Below, piece after piece: positions 13,989 through 22,447 of a stretch of 37,111 nt of DNA. The position numbers were made by a program, and so were the translations under genes. The DNA lies in the IMG/VR virus record IMGVR_UViG_3300035692_000011, positions 1-37,111 of that record; one strand, written 5' to 3'. Below the pieces are notes generated by a model. It was given only the letters and a program-made list of their open reading frames with translations, was not told the DNA's origin and made no database searches. Numbering within the stretch: the first letter of the stretch is position 1; each line of letters starts with the position of its first letter. Source of the DNA: a virus.

Positions 13989-15110
13989 ATGGACGGAACT
14001 ATTTTAAGTCAGGGTACGTTTAGATTACAACTTGATAGTGCAGGATGGGTTGTACCTGTCCCTTCAGGCATTGACTGGATGTGGGTATGGAACTCATTTA
14101 ATGCTGCGCTTCCTGGTCAGGTTTCTCCTGTTGCCGGGGTAGAATATTACTGGCAACGTGGCATGGAGCCTGGTCAAGCATACGTGAAATTTTATAGTGC
14201 TACCACCGGCGTTCTTAACGGCGATTTCTTATTGTCAGGTGGATTCACCTTATTTGATCCATCAGGACAAGATCCTGATGCATTGCCATTAGTTGGTAAT
14301 ACAATTGCAACTACTGCGACCACAAATGCAGTACGACCTGTTGTTTCTACCGCAAATACTTCTGGAATAGGTGTTGGTAGTGTTGTTCGTTTGAGCAGTA
14401 CTGCACAAACTGATGTCAATGGTATTGATATGGTAGTAAGCGCGGTTACGCCTGGTGTCAGCTTCGAATTGCTTTTTGCATCTAATGCATTAGCAAACGT
14501 TCCTGGTGTTGTTGGTGGTGCTGGTTTCTATCGCGTTATCAATGTAAGCGAGCTATTTTATCCACGTCATCGTTATATCACTGACGTGTCTCAAGCTTTA
14601 TTATCAACTGTTTCTACATCTATTGCTCATGGCATGACGGCGGGACAGCTGATTAGATTCTCTATCCCTAAACTTGCAACTGGGGCTCAGGGAATGGTAC
14701 AGCTTGATGGGTTGACCGCTACTGTTCTTCAGGTTGTTGATGATTATTCATTCATCACTGATCTTAACACATTATCATTCTCTCCTTTTGTATGGCCTAC
14801 TGTTGCGCAACAACCATCATCGTTCCCATTAATGATTCCAGTTGGTGAAAACACCGCTTCGGCTTTGGCTTCTATTGAGCCACAAGTTCCAACTGTTGGT
14901 GGAGTCAGAATTCCAGGAACTCAGTCAGGTATCTTGGCAGATGCTGCGGTTAATACTGGCGTTCTAGGAATGTTCCTCGGTGCTGGTGCTAACGGTACTA
15001 TCAATGGTGCCTTCATTCAAGGTCCTGGAGCTGCTTCTGTTGCTAACAGCGAAATGTTCTGGAGAGTCGGTAAGTCTTCGTATATCGATCAACTACAGAA
15101 TATTGTTTAA
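13989..15110 (+). CDS. Head/decoration protein with two FCCH-like repeats (putative)
   Basis: This 373-aa protein is encoded 10 nt after the capsid gene with an AAAGGAG ribosome site. The central region holds two similar beta-rich units. One (about 115-170) has GIGVGSVVRLSST and FELLFASNALA. The other (about 194-272) has STSIAHGMTAGQLIRFSIP, GMVQLDGLTATV and FSPFVWP. The second is clearly related to the whole 119-aa product of 15635-15994. Phage proteins with this unit are often labelled ubiquitin-activating E1 FCCH-domain proteins. The position after the coat gene suggests a decoration or head-completion protein. No enzymatic role is implied. Confidence 0.65.
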   Translation: MDGTILSQGTFRLQLDSAGWVVPVPSGIDWMWVWNSFNAALPGQVSPVAGVEYYWQRGMEPGQAYVKFYSATTGVLNGDFLLSGGFTLFDPSGQDPDALPLVGNTIATTATTNAVRPVVSTANTSGIGVGSVVRLSSTAQTDVNGIDMVVSAVTPGVSFELLFASNALANVPGVVGGAGFYRVINVSELFYPRHRYITDVSQALLSTVSTSIAHGMTAGQLIRFSIPKLATGAQGMVQLDGLTATVLQVVDDYSFITDLNTLSFSPFVWPTVAQQPSSFPLMIPVGENTASALASIEPQVPTVGGVRIPGTQSGILADAAVNTGVLGMFLGAGANGTINGAFIQGPGAASVANSEMFWRVGKSSYIDQLQNIV

Positions 15111-15146
15111 CCGATTTTACAACGGCCTTTTTAATTAATGTTACAT

Positions 15147-15178
15147 TATAGGGGTAGGCGACGGCCTACCCCGCTATA
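15147..15178 (+). promoter_or_regulatory. GC-rich hairpin before gene 15193
   Basis: GGGGTAGGC (15151-15159) pairs perfectly with GCCTACCCC (15164-15172) around a GACG tetraloop. TATA on each side can extend the stem past a GC bulge. There is no U-run on either strand, so termination is unlikely. A processing or stability element between the capsid and adaptor cistrons is plausible. Confidence 0.5.
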
Positions 15179-15192
15179 GATAAGGGAAAAGT

Positions 15193-15609
15193 ATGTCAGA
15201 TGGAAGAACACAAAATAATTCGGAAACGAAGAATGCGCCAAAAACGAAAAAAGACCTTAAATATATGCGCGACAAAGACCGAGAAATGGTACGCGGCATT
15301 TTTAGATTTTTTGAAGTTCCCGGAGGTACTATGGCATTCTCTTTTAGAAAATATAAAGAAGATGAGATAGAAACATACACATTGAATGATGGCTCTATTT
15401 ATACTATCCCGCGCGGTGTAGCATATCATCTTTCTAATAACTGTTGGTATCCTGAGCATGCATATAAAATGGATGAACAGGGCAAACCAAGTGTTCAAAT
15501 TACCAAGAAGAAACGTCGATGCTCTTTTGAGCCATTAGATTTTATGGATCCAGGAGAGCTTGCTGATCTTACGCCATCAAATATTGAAACTGTTTCATTC
15601 TTGAAATAG
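15193..15609 (+). CDS. Hypothetical head-completion protein
   Basis: This 138-aa protein has a basic N-terminus with KYMRDKDREMVRGIFRFFEV and PGGTMAFSFRKYKED, then YTLNDGSIYTIPRGVAYHLS, NNCWYPEHAY and a basic KKKRRCSFEPLDF segment. I associate this pattern with uncharacterised proteins that follow N4-gp56-type capsids. A TAAGGG ribosome site precedes the ATG. A conserved small beta-protein in the virion is likely from its place in the structural cluster, but no specific role can be shown. Confidence 0.65.
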   Translation: MSDGRTQNNSETKNAPKTKKDLKYMRDKDREMVRGIFRFFEVPGGTMAFSFRKYKEDEIETYTLNDGSIYTIPRGVAYHLSNNCWYPEHAYKMDEQGKPSVQITKKKRRCSFEPLDFMDPGELADLTPSNIETVSFLK

Positions 15610-15634
15610 GATATATCTACAATAGGAGAAAGGA

Positions 15635-15994
15635 ATGGCTTATCAGTGTTACGCATATCGAGATCCCGTATATGGTCCTGCAATGCGGATTATTGCATCA
15701 ATAACGAATAGTCCCTTTGCTTTAGTGACTACCACATTCGCACATGGGTATCCTAATGGAACAATAGTTAGATTCGATATACCACCCGCTTTAGGCATGA
15801 TCCAATTAGATCAGATGACTTCTCCTATTGTAGTGACAAGTCCTACAACTTTTACCATAAATATTGATACAACTAACTTTGCTCCCTTTGTGATCCCTGT
15901 GGGCCTCTCATCAAAAATAAATATATGTGGATTGTCTGTTCCAATTGGTTCAAAAAATGATACGCTTGCTCCAGCTGAGATTAATCTTTTATAA
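15635..15994 (+). CDS. Small single FCCH-like domain structural protein
   Basis: This 119-aa protein is essentially one beta-rich unit: ALVTTTFAHGYPNGTIVRFD, then PALGMIQLDQMTSPIVV, TFTINIDTTNFAPFV and SVPIGSKNDTLAPAEINLL. It aligns by eye with residues about 194-272 of the product of 13989-15110, which share the HG-x-x-x-G-x-x-x-RF and GM-x-QLD motifs. It probably arose by domain duplication within this genome or lineage. AGGAGAAAGG precedes the ATG and the next gene follows after 12 nt. Likely a head-tail joining or decoration component. Confidence 0.65.
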   Translation: MAYQCYAYRDPVYGPAMRIIASITNSPFALVTTTFAHGYPNGTIVRFDIPPALGMIQLDQMTSPIVVTSPTTFTINIDTTNFAPFVIPVGLSSKINICGLSVPIGSKNDTLAPAEINLL

Positions 15995-16006
15995 GGAGAG
16001 ATAGTT

Positions 16007-17149
16007 ATGCCAGTGATACCACCAACGAGTACACTTCAAGCCATACAAAATAAAGTACGGCGACTTACTCGAAGCCCCTCTACCGCTCAGCTAACCGATA
16101 CGGATCTGCAAAATTATATTAATACTTTCGTTGTGTATGATTTTCCAGAGCATTTGCGGACATTTAATTTAAGACAGACATTTTCTTTTTACACTAATCC
16201 ATATCAAGATACCTATCCCACTGACGAGTTATCATTTGGCGATCCAATTACCAATCCGACTATAACAGCAAACCCTTTGTATAACTTTCAGAACAATTAT
16301 ATTTCCGTGCATCCACCAATCTATGTTGCTGGTTATCAAACTCTTTATACGCAATCACGCGAACAATTTTACGGCTACTATCCTAATGTTAACTCAATCG
16401 CTTCTATCGGACCTGCTGGAGACGGCATTACTACCTCGTTTACTGGCGTCATAAACACACAGCAATCGACGCCAGGCAACGTCATACAGAATATTGGTCT
16501 CATACAAGGGCAAGTGCTTTTTGATTCAGCTGATTCTAATTTTAATGGGTTAGCCCTCGTTGATGTGCCGGTCATCAATCCAACTACCGGTAATCCCACA
16601 ACGACTGGGAATTTATATGATCCCGCATCTGCCGCTTATAAGGCTGCTCTATTATCCCCGCCAACGGTAGTTGATCCGACCAATACGGTAAACTACGCGA
16701 CAGGCGTCTTTACCATTACTTTTGGATCTGCTCCTGGACCTGGATTACCTATTAATAGCCAAACTATTCCTTCAGTTCTTGCGCGGCCACAGGCGATGCT
16801 TTATTACGCCAATACCTTTATCGTTCGTCCGGTTCCTGATCAGCCATATAAAATTGATATCGAAGTATATAAGCGACCAACAGCTCTTTTAAGCACGTCT
16901 CAAAGCCCAGAACTTGAAGAATATTGGCAATATATTGCATTCTCTTCTGCTAAAAAGATATTAGAAGATAGAATGGATATGGATAGCGTTCAGCTATTGA
17001 TGCCTGCTTTGAAAGAACAAGAACGATTAATGCAAAGAAGAACAATTGTTCAGTACACTAATGAAAGAACAGCTACCATTTACACAGAACAAACTTCTCC
17101 TACGACTGGAGGATTTGGTGGATGGGGTAGTGGTGGAAGTAACGTTTAA
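16007..17149 (+). CDS. Head-tail adaptor/connector-type protein (putative)
   Basis: This is a 380-aa protein. The N-terminal helix bundle (TLQAIQNKVRRLTRSPSTAQ, LTDTDLQNYINTFVVYDFPE) and the C-terminal helix (LEEYWQYIAFSSAKKILEDR, LLMPALKEQERLMQRRTIVQ) resemble podovirus connector or adaptor proteins that ring the portal. A beta-rich insertion lies between them (about 145-250, with NYATGVFTITF). The tail end is Gly-rich (GGFGGWGSGG). AAGGAG precedes the ATG. It sits between head proteins and tail proteins, as expected for an adaptor. The family assignment is tentative. Confidence 0.6.
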   Translation: MPVIPPTSTLQAIQNKVRRLTRSPSTAQLTDTDLQNYINTFVVYDFPEHLRTFNLRQTFSFYTNPYQDTYPTDELSFGDPITNPTITANPLYNFQNNYISVHPPIYVAGYQTLYTQSREQFYGYYPNVNSIASIGPAGDGITTSFTGVINTQQSTPGNVIQNIGLIQGQVLFDSADSNFNGLALVDVPVINPTTGNPTTTGNLYDPASAAYKAALLSPPTVVDPTNTVNYATGVFTITFGSAPGPGLPINSQTIPSVLARPQAMLYYANTFIVRPVPDQPYKIDIEVYKRPTALLSTSQSPELEEYWQYIAFSSAKKILEDRMDMDSVQLLMPALKEQERLMQRRTIVQYTNERTATIYTEQTSPTTGGFGGWGSGGSNV

Positions 17150-17161
17150 TTAGGAGAGACT

Positions 17162-17749
17162 GTGATAAATTGCGTAGCATTTCAGCCCATGTTAGTATCA
17201 TATCAAAAACATCATTTATTGATTGGAAAAGATATGAAAAAATGCGTTAAATGCGAAACGGAATTTGTAGCAAGGGGCCCTGAAAGATGCTGCTCTCTTA
17301 AGTGTAAAATATTTGATGGACTTCAAAAACAAGAAAATGGTTGTTGGCTTTATAAGAAATCATCATCTGGAATTTATAGTAAGTTGCGCTGGAATCTTAA
17401 ATGGTACTTAGCACATAGGATTTCGTATGAAGCATTTGTAGGAATTATACCTAATAAAAAATTAGTTTGTCATAGTTGTGATACCCCTAAATGCATAAAT
17501 CCGAGTCATCTATTTTTAGGAACACAGGCTGATAATGTGAGAGATGCTTTTGAAAAAAATAGAAAACCCGTAGGAGAAAAGAATCATTTTTCTCGATTTA
17601 CTGACGGCCAAATTGAAGAAATGAGACTGTTAAAATCACAAGGTTTTACATATTTACGATTAGTTAAAATATTTAACTGTAGCATGTCTACAATTGTGGG
17701 CGTAGTAAAAAATCATACTAGAAAGGAAAAAAATGGCCTATCTTCCTAA
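17162..17749 (+). CDS. HNH endonuclease, free-standing homing type
   Basis: This is a protein of up to 195 aa. It has an N-terminal zinc-like CVKCETEFVARGPERCCSLKC, then the HNH core AHRISYEAFVGIIPNKKLVC, HSCDTPKCINPSHLFLGT (catalytic His and the second metal-binding H/N) and NVRDAFEKNRK. A C-terminal helix-turn-helix follows (DGQIEEMRLLKSQGFTYLRL), probably for DNA recognition. GTG at 17162 has a strong AGGAGA site, but the first 24 residues are not typical; ATG at 17234 with a weaker site may be the true start. It is more AT-rich than its neighbours and sits in a tail operon, overlapping the next gene by 17 bp. All this fits a mobile selfish gene. Confidence 0.85.
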   Translation: MINCVAFQPMLVSYQKHHLLIGKDMKKCVKCETEFVARGPERCCSLKCKIFDGLQKQENGCWLYKKSSSGIYSKLRWNLKWYLAHRISYEAFVGIIPNKKLVCHSCDTPKCINPSHLFLGTQADNVRDAFEKNRKPVGEKNHFSRFTDGQIEEMRLLKSQGFTYLRLVKIFNCSMSTIVGVVKNHTRKEKNGLSS

Positions 17750-18362
17750 TATTCCGCAAGCGACCGATAAATTATCCGTATCACAAGGCAATATATTAAA
17801 CAACTTTACAATCCTTGGGGCTATTGCGGGAAATGCAAGCGCATCAAGCGATTCGATTAACAGTACTGCTGGATTTAATTGGATTTTATTAGCGACACAG
17901 GGCGCGACTCCTCCTGCAGGTTCTGCTTTTGCTTCTGGCGTTGTGGGACTTTATTCTGCAAATAATCCTACCACTTCTAAAAATGAGCTTTATATCAATA
18001 AAACAAACCAGGCGACCGTTACCCAGATCCCTGTAACGGCATCAGTGCTCAGTGTTACATCGGCGCCCGCAAGCAATACGGGAGGATGGACGTATCTCCC
18101 TTCTGGATTGCTTATGAAATTTGGTAATGGATCAGCAAATGGTAACACTGCATTTACGTTTGCTGCATTAAATCCAGGGGCTCCTGCATTTACTCAGGTA
18201 TTATCTATGGTTCTATGCACTGCGTATAGTAATGCATCAGATGGAGACGGTTTTGTTCGGCTTTCATCATTTAATAATCTTGGCTTTAATGCATTTGGAT
18301 CAGCTCGTACTACGGTAACGACTAAAGTTGTTCTATTTCAATATTTAGCTATAGGATACTAA
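17733..18362 (+). CDS. Tail protein with gp53-like C-terminal domain
   Basis: This is a 209-aa protein. The N-terminus (MAYLPNIPQATDKLSVSQGN) is a common start of virion-anchored phage tail proteins. Residues about 115-209 begin GGWTYLPSGLLMKFGNG and end in VVLFQYLAIGY, the pattern of the tail-fibre gp53-like C-terminal domain, which often binds receptors or trimerises. AAAGGAAAAAA precedes the ATG, inside the end of the HNH gene. Before the HNH insertion this gene probably followed the adaptor directly. It is the only fibre-like gene outside the cluster at 25-35 kb. Confidence 0.7.
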   Translation: MAYLPNIPQATDKLSVSQGNILNNFTILGAIAGNASASSDSINSTAGFNWILLATQGATPPAGSAFASGVVGLYSANNPTTSKNELYINKTNQATVTQIPVTASVLSVTSAPASNTGGWTYLPSGLLMKFGNGSANGNTAFTFAALNPGAPAFTQVLSMVLCTAYSNASDGDGFVRLSSFNNLGFNAFGSARTTVTTKVVLFQYLAIGY

Positions 18363-18363
18363 T

Positions 18364-20691
18364 ATGGCATTCGATCGCTTTTTAATTGCGCCGATCAACT
18401 CTGGTTTAACAAAGAATCAACCGCCTTGGTTAATACCTGATGAAGCATTTGATTATCTTCAAAATGCGTACGTTTTTCGTAGCCGAATTCTCAAGCGATT
18501 TGGATCAAGCCTTATGGGTACGTCACAATTTAATTCCCGGCTCAGGACATCCTTAATATCAGGAGGTGCTGGCGTCGGAATAACTGATGGAGCGGGAAAT
18601 GCTTCAGGAAATGTTCTTACGATTTTATCTGATGCGGGACTTACTTTGGCGGTGGGTCAAGCGTTTTCTATTGGCACTGAAATGTACACAGTCATTTCGG
18701 CTACGCCAGGCGCGCAGGCTATGCTTGCCACGATGGGATCGGGAACATTTGATATTAGTACTGGCGCATTTACTATTACTGGGGGCCCAGCTACTACAAC
18801 TATATTTTTTTATCCGGCTCTTCCAGTAATGGGTATCGATCAGTATGAAATAAACGCCGTCAATGACCACCCAACTTATGCATTCGACACTCGTTATGCC
18901 TATCTCTTTTCTAGTGGTGCATGGGATAGATCCGGCGCTGCTATTTGGCACGGTACTGATCTTAACTTCTTTTGGGTAGCTAACTGGCAGGGAGTTGCCG
19001 GAACTCAGTTACTTTTTGTAACAAATTTTAACGCTACCATCCCAACACCAGGTGCCAACGACGATCCGATCTGGTATTTTGATGGGACTACATGGACTGC
19101 CGCATCAGGAGCAAATGCTTTTTATTTCAGGCCTGGAGGCGGCGCTATTCATACTGGACCTTATGTCAAAACAGCTCGTATAATAGTGGCATTCAAAAAT
19201 AGATTAGTCCTTTTAAATACGGTTGAAAATGATAACTCAGGTGGCGCAGGTGTTAATACTGCATTCGTTAATCGTGCTCGGTATAGTTTTTATGGTTCTC
19301 CTCTTGCGGTAAACGCATGGTATGAGAAGAACCAAGCAGACAACGTCGTGAATGTTGCTGCAGGAGGTGGCTTTGTCGATGCGGCAACCGAAGAGCAAAT
19401 TATATCTGCTGAGTTTATCAAAGATCGTTTAATCGTTTACTTTGAGAGAAGCACATGGGAATTGGTATATACAAGTAACCAAGTATTCCCTTTTGTGTGG
19501 CAAAAAATTAATACTGAACTTGGATCGCAATCTACGTTTAGTACGGTTCCTTTTGATAAGGACGTTTTAACTATTGGACAAACAGGTGTCCATGCGTGTA
19601 ACGGATCAAACGTTGTTCGTATCGATGACCAAATACCTACCACTGTTTTTGAGTTTGAATTAGAAAATAATGCATTCTTAAGAACAGTGGGTGTTCGAGA
19701 TTATTATAATGAAATGGTCTATTGGACCTATGTAGATGATCTACAAACACCAACGCAAAAATTTCCTAATCAAGTCCTTGTTTATAACTATAAGAATAAT
19801 TCATGGGCTCGAAATGATGATTGTATAACGATGTTTGGATACTTTGAGCAATCATCCGATTTAACGTGGGCGTCTTCTGATCCATTACAGTGGAATGAAG
19901 GCACTCAGACATGGCAAAGCAACGTAACACAAGCGAATCATCGTGTTATTTTGATGGGAACTTCTGAAGGGTTCATGCTTATTCTTAATGAAGAAGAAAC
20001 ACGTAATGCAGCTTCAATGCAAATCACTAACATTGTATTTAATGGTGACAATACACTAACTTTGACGATCATTAATCATAATCTTACCGATATGCCGATA
20101 GAGTTTGATTACGATCAGGATTTTATATTAATAGAAAATGTCGATGGTGACGCACCTACAATGGCAGCTTTAAATGGCAAAATATTTTTAGTGTATGAAG
20201 TAGTCGATGCAAATACCATTGTTATACAAGTGCCGCTCTTGTCAGGAACTTATAATGGTGCGGGAACTGCTGCTCGTGTTTCTAATATCCAGATAAAGAG
20301 TAAGCAATGGAATCCATACGTCGATCAAGCGCGTGACTTTTATCTTCATAAGATAGACTTTGGTGTTATTAAAACTGATAAAGGTGCAATCACTGTTGAT
20401 TACTATCCTTCTTCGACTGAGCTTTCGATGATCGATGAAGGAGAGCAGTCAGGATCAATAATGGGGAATAATGTTTTAGAAACATTCCCGTATGATGAGA
20501 ACTTGTATCCGTTGGAGCAATATCAAGAACTACTCTGGCATCCGATCTATTTCCAAACAACAGGAACATTCATACAGATTGGTATGTCTTTCTCTCTTGA
20601 TCAAATGCTTGATCCGAACATCTCTCTTATTGAATTTGAAATACAAGGTATGGCTTTGTTCACCCAGCCAACATCAATGAGGCTCCAATGA
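18364..20691 (+). CDS. Large tail tube/nozzle-type protein (putative)
   Basis: This is a 775-aa protein. It starts MAFDRFLIAPINSGLTKNQP, then WLIPDEAFDYLQNAYVFRSR and KRFGSSL, a signature I associate with podovirus tail proteins in the position of P22 gp10. Predicted beta-propeller-like repeats with Trp/Tyr motifs (IWHGTDLNFFWVANWQGVAG, WELVYTSNQVFPFVWQKINT) fill the middle. Residues about 555-640 add an FCCH-like unit (DNTLTLTIINHNLTDMPIEF, then YDQDFILIENVDGDAPTMAA). The start is one base after the previous gene. Its stop overlaps the next start (ATGA). Likely the tail nozzle or hub. Confidence 0.7.
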   Translation: MAFDRFLIAPINSGLTKNQPPWLIPDEAFDYLQNAYVFRSRILKRFGSSLMGTSQFNSRLRTSLISGGAGVGITDGAGNASGNVLTILSDAGLTLAVGQAFSIGTEMYTVISATPGAQAMLATMGSGTFDISTGAFTITGGPATTTIFFYPALPVMGIDQYEINAVNDHPTYAFDTRYAYLFSSGAWDRSGAAIWHGTDLNFFWVANWQGVAGTQLLFVTNFNATIPTPGANDDPIWYFDGTTWTAASGANAFYFRPGGGAIHTGPYVKTARIIVAFKNRLVLLNTVENDNSGGAGVNTAFVNRARYSFYGSPLAVNAWYEKNQADNVVNVAAGGGFVDAATEEQIISAEFIKDRLIVYFERSTWELVYTSNQVFPFVWQKINTELGSQSTFSTVPFDKDVLTIGQTGVHACNGSNVVRIDDQIPTTVFEFELENNAFLRTVGVRDYYNEMVYWTYVDDLQTPTQKFPNQVLVYNYKNNSWARNDDCITMFGYFEQSSDLTWASSDPLQWNEGTQTWQSNVTQANHRVILMGTSEGFMLILNEEETRNAASMQITNIVFNGDNTLTLTIINHNLTDMPIEFDYDQDFILIENVDGDAPTMAALNGKIFLVYEVVDANTIVIQVPLLSGTYNGAGTAARVSNIQIKSKQWNPYVDQARDFYLHKIDFGVIKTDKGAITVDYYPSSTELSMIDEGEQSGSIMGNNVLETFPYDENLYPLEQYQELLWHPIYFQTTGTFIQIGMSFSLDQMLDPNISLIEFEIQGMALFTQPTSMRLQ

Positions 20692-20891
20692 TGCCGTTTA
20701 TGTTCATTTATTGCTTTGTTCATCAGCTAATTTACATTCATACGCCTCTATTTAATAAACCATTAGTGATTCAAGATAAGTATGAATTCTTTGCATATCA
20801 AGATAATGAAAAAACTTTAATCTTTTTCCCTAACAGAGTTGAATACTCCAACGGTAAAAAATTTGTAACGATAGTGGAGGTTAAATTTTAA
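20688..20891 (+). CDS. Small membrane-anchored protein
   Basis: This 67-aa protein starts in the stop codon of the preceding gene (ATGA). Residues 1-20 are hydrophobic (MMPFMFIYCFVHQLIYIHTP), followed by a short soluble part (KPLVIQDKYEFFAYQDNE). It has the same layout as the next gene: hydrophobic start, then a Pro-Leu/Ile-Val/Ile-x-Gln motif and a charged tail. No family is recognised. A role at the cell envelope (lysis, DNA entry) is possible but unproven. Confidence 0.5.
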   Translation: MMPFMFIYCFVHQLIYIHTPLFNKPLVIQDKYEFFAYQDNEKTLIFFPNRVEYSNGKKFVTIVEVKF

Positions 20892-20906
20892 AAATAGGAG
20901 GCTTTA

Positions 20907-21134
20907 GTGGTTCTATTTTTAATGTTTATTTACTTTATTATTAAGATGATGACATTTACAGCGAGTGAATCGAGTAAAGAGCCGATTATTTACCAGGAAG
21001 AGAAGGTACAGATTCGATCTCGAAAAATTTATTCTGAGCTCATAGAAAACAGCGATTTCGCGTTTAAGTATGTTGATGGGAAACTTAAAATGGTCAGAGT
21101 AAAAGATAACTCCCTCGTTAAAAGGAAAAAGTAA
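20907..21134 (+). CDS. Small membrane-anchored protein, GTG start
   Basis: This 75-aa protein starts at GTG 20907, where AGGAG lies 6-7 nt upstream. Residues 1-17 are hydrophobic (VLFLMFIYFIIKMMTF). A soluble basic tail follows, with PIIYQEEKVQIRSRKIYSE and a KDNSLVKRKK end. The stop overlaps the next ATG by one base (TAATG). The architecture resembles the preceding gene, so they may be paralogues or partners, for example a spanin-like pair. The sequence does not prove this. Confidence 0.5.
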   Translation: MVLFLMFIYFIIKMMTFTASESSKEPIIYQEEKVQIRSRKIYSELIENSDFAFKYVDGKLKMVRVKDNSLVKRKK

Positions 21135-21679
21135 TGGCGCTCCAAGATGCTGATCAATATGGCTTATTTCTGCAAACGACCCAAGTTTGGGATGTTGCAC
21201 AGCTTCAAGAACTTGATGTAAATAGTCCCGAGTTTAAGGAGCTACTTGTCCGTTTGTATCAGCAGATTAATAACGTAGCGATTGTTTTGAATATGAAAGA
21301 TACAGGCCAGTATCAACTTTCAGAATTCATTAATGGCCAGTTATATTTCAGCGACCCTGCACTAAATTCTTCTACCGCACTCTCGCCTCAGGATAGGCAA
21401 GTCTTTCGTAAGGTGATCAATTTTGGTGCATTACCAAATACAGGAACAACTGCTGTGCCTCATGGTATTACCTGCACGCCAAAAACAACATTCACGCGTA
21501 TTTATGGATGTGCTTCAGATGTTACTGGTAAAAATTATATCCCGCTGCCGTATGCCAGTCCGACTGCCGCTAATAATATTGAGTTGAAAGTTGACGCAAC
21601 TAATGTAACTATTATTACCGGATCAAACAGAACTAATTTTACCATCACCTATGTTATATTAGAATATTTGCAAAGCTAA
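21134..21679 (+). CDS. Structural tail protein, small
   Basis: This is a 181-aa protein. The N-terminal helical part (YGLFLQTTQVWDVAQLQELD, EFKELLVRLYQQINNVAIVL) anchors to the virion in many similar phage proteins. The C-terminal beta part has TGTTAVPHGITCTPKTTFTR and ends with TITYVILEYLQS, a small jelly-roll-like unit. It is translationally coupled to the preceding gene and is followed by the glycine-rich ejection-type genes. It probably belongs to the tail or internal virion; family unknown. Confidence 0.6.
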   Translation: MALQDADQYGLFLQTTQVWDVAQLQELDVNSPEFKELLVRLYQQINNVAIVLNMKDTGQYQLSEFINGQLYFSDPALNSSTALSPQDRQVFRKVINFGALPNTGTTAVPHGITCTPKTTFTRIYGCASDVTGKNYIPLPYASPTAANNIELKVDATNVTIITGSNRTNFTITYVILEYLQS

Positions 21680-21689
21680 AGGAGATAGT

Positions 21690-22445
21690 ATGGCATTCAA
21701 TTGGAAAGGTGGAACAGGAGGAGGACTAGGTGGTGCGGCAACTGGCGCTCAAGCAGGTTCTTTTTTTGGACCTATAGGAACTGCTATTGGTGCTGGCCTC
21801 GGTGGTATTGCTGGATTATTATCTGGGGGGCTGAGCGGAAACGTGAGGAAGAAAAATGTTAATAGGCCTTATGGTTCTGGTGTGCAGAATCAAGATGTTG
21901 AAGGATTCCAACAATCGCCAAATAAATTTAGCCCGGAGCAACAAGCTGCTCTCAATGCGTTATTGGCGCAGGGCCAAACGAACTTAGCGAATCCTACTGC
22001 AGGATTTGAGCCTATTGAAACTGCAGCGCGAAGTAAGTTTCAGCGTGAATCTATCCCGAGTCTTGCTGAGCGATTCACTGCTCTTGGTGGATCGGATACA
22101 CGAGGATCCAGTGACTTTGCCGGAATGCTCGGTGGCGCCCAATCAGAATTTGATCAAGGGCTAGCTGCTTTAAAAGCTCAATATGGCCAACAAGGGCAAC
22201 AAAATGCGCTTAATATGCTTCAGCTAGGGCTCACTCCTCAAAATGAACAAACATTGGGTGGACAAATAGTGGAGACTGGTGGTAACTTACTGAGCCAATA
22301 TTTAGCAGGGGGTGGAAACTTTGGACTAGGCCAAAATAAAAAAGCTCAAGAGCAAGGATCAATTACTTCAAAAACTATTGATCAGGATAAACTTAAATTA
22401 TTAGCACAATTGGTAGCCATGAATAAAATGAAGAAAGGGGTATAA
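21690..22445 (+). CDS. Glycine-rich putative DNA-ejection (internal virion) protein
   Basis: This is a 251-aa protein. Residues 1-50 are dominated by Gly and small residues with GxxxG spacing (GSFFGPIGTAIGAGLGGIAG), able to insert in membranes. The middle is Gln/Ala/Ser-rich and disordered, with PSLAERFTALGGSDTRGSSD and helical segments. The layout resembles short podovirus ejection proteins, which leave the head and help build a channel across the envelope. AAAGGAG precedes the ATG. It is paired with the next gene, which also has a glycine zipper. Confidence 0.6.
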   Translation: MAFNWKGGTGGGLGGAATGAQAGSFFGPIGTAIGAGLGGIAGLLSGGLSGNVRKKNVNRPYGSGVQNQDVEGFQQSPNKFSPEQQAALNALLAQGQTNLANPTAGFEPIETAARSKFQRESIPSLAERFTALGGSDTRGSSDFAGMLGGAQSEFDQGLAALKAQYGQQGQQNALNMLQLGLTPQNEQTLGGQIVETGGNLLSQYLAGGGNFGLGQNKKAQEQGSITSKTIDQDKLKLLAQLVAMNKMKKGV

Positions 22446-22447
22446 AA

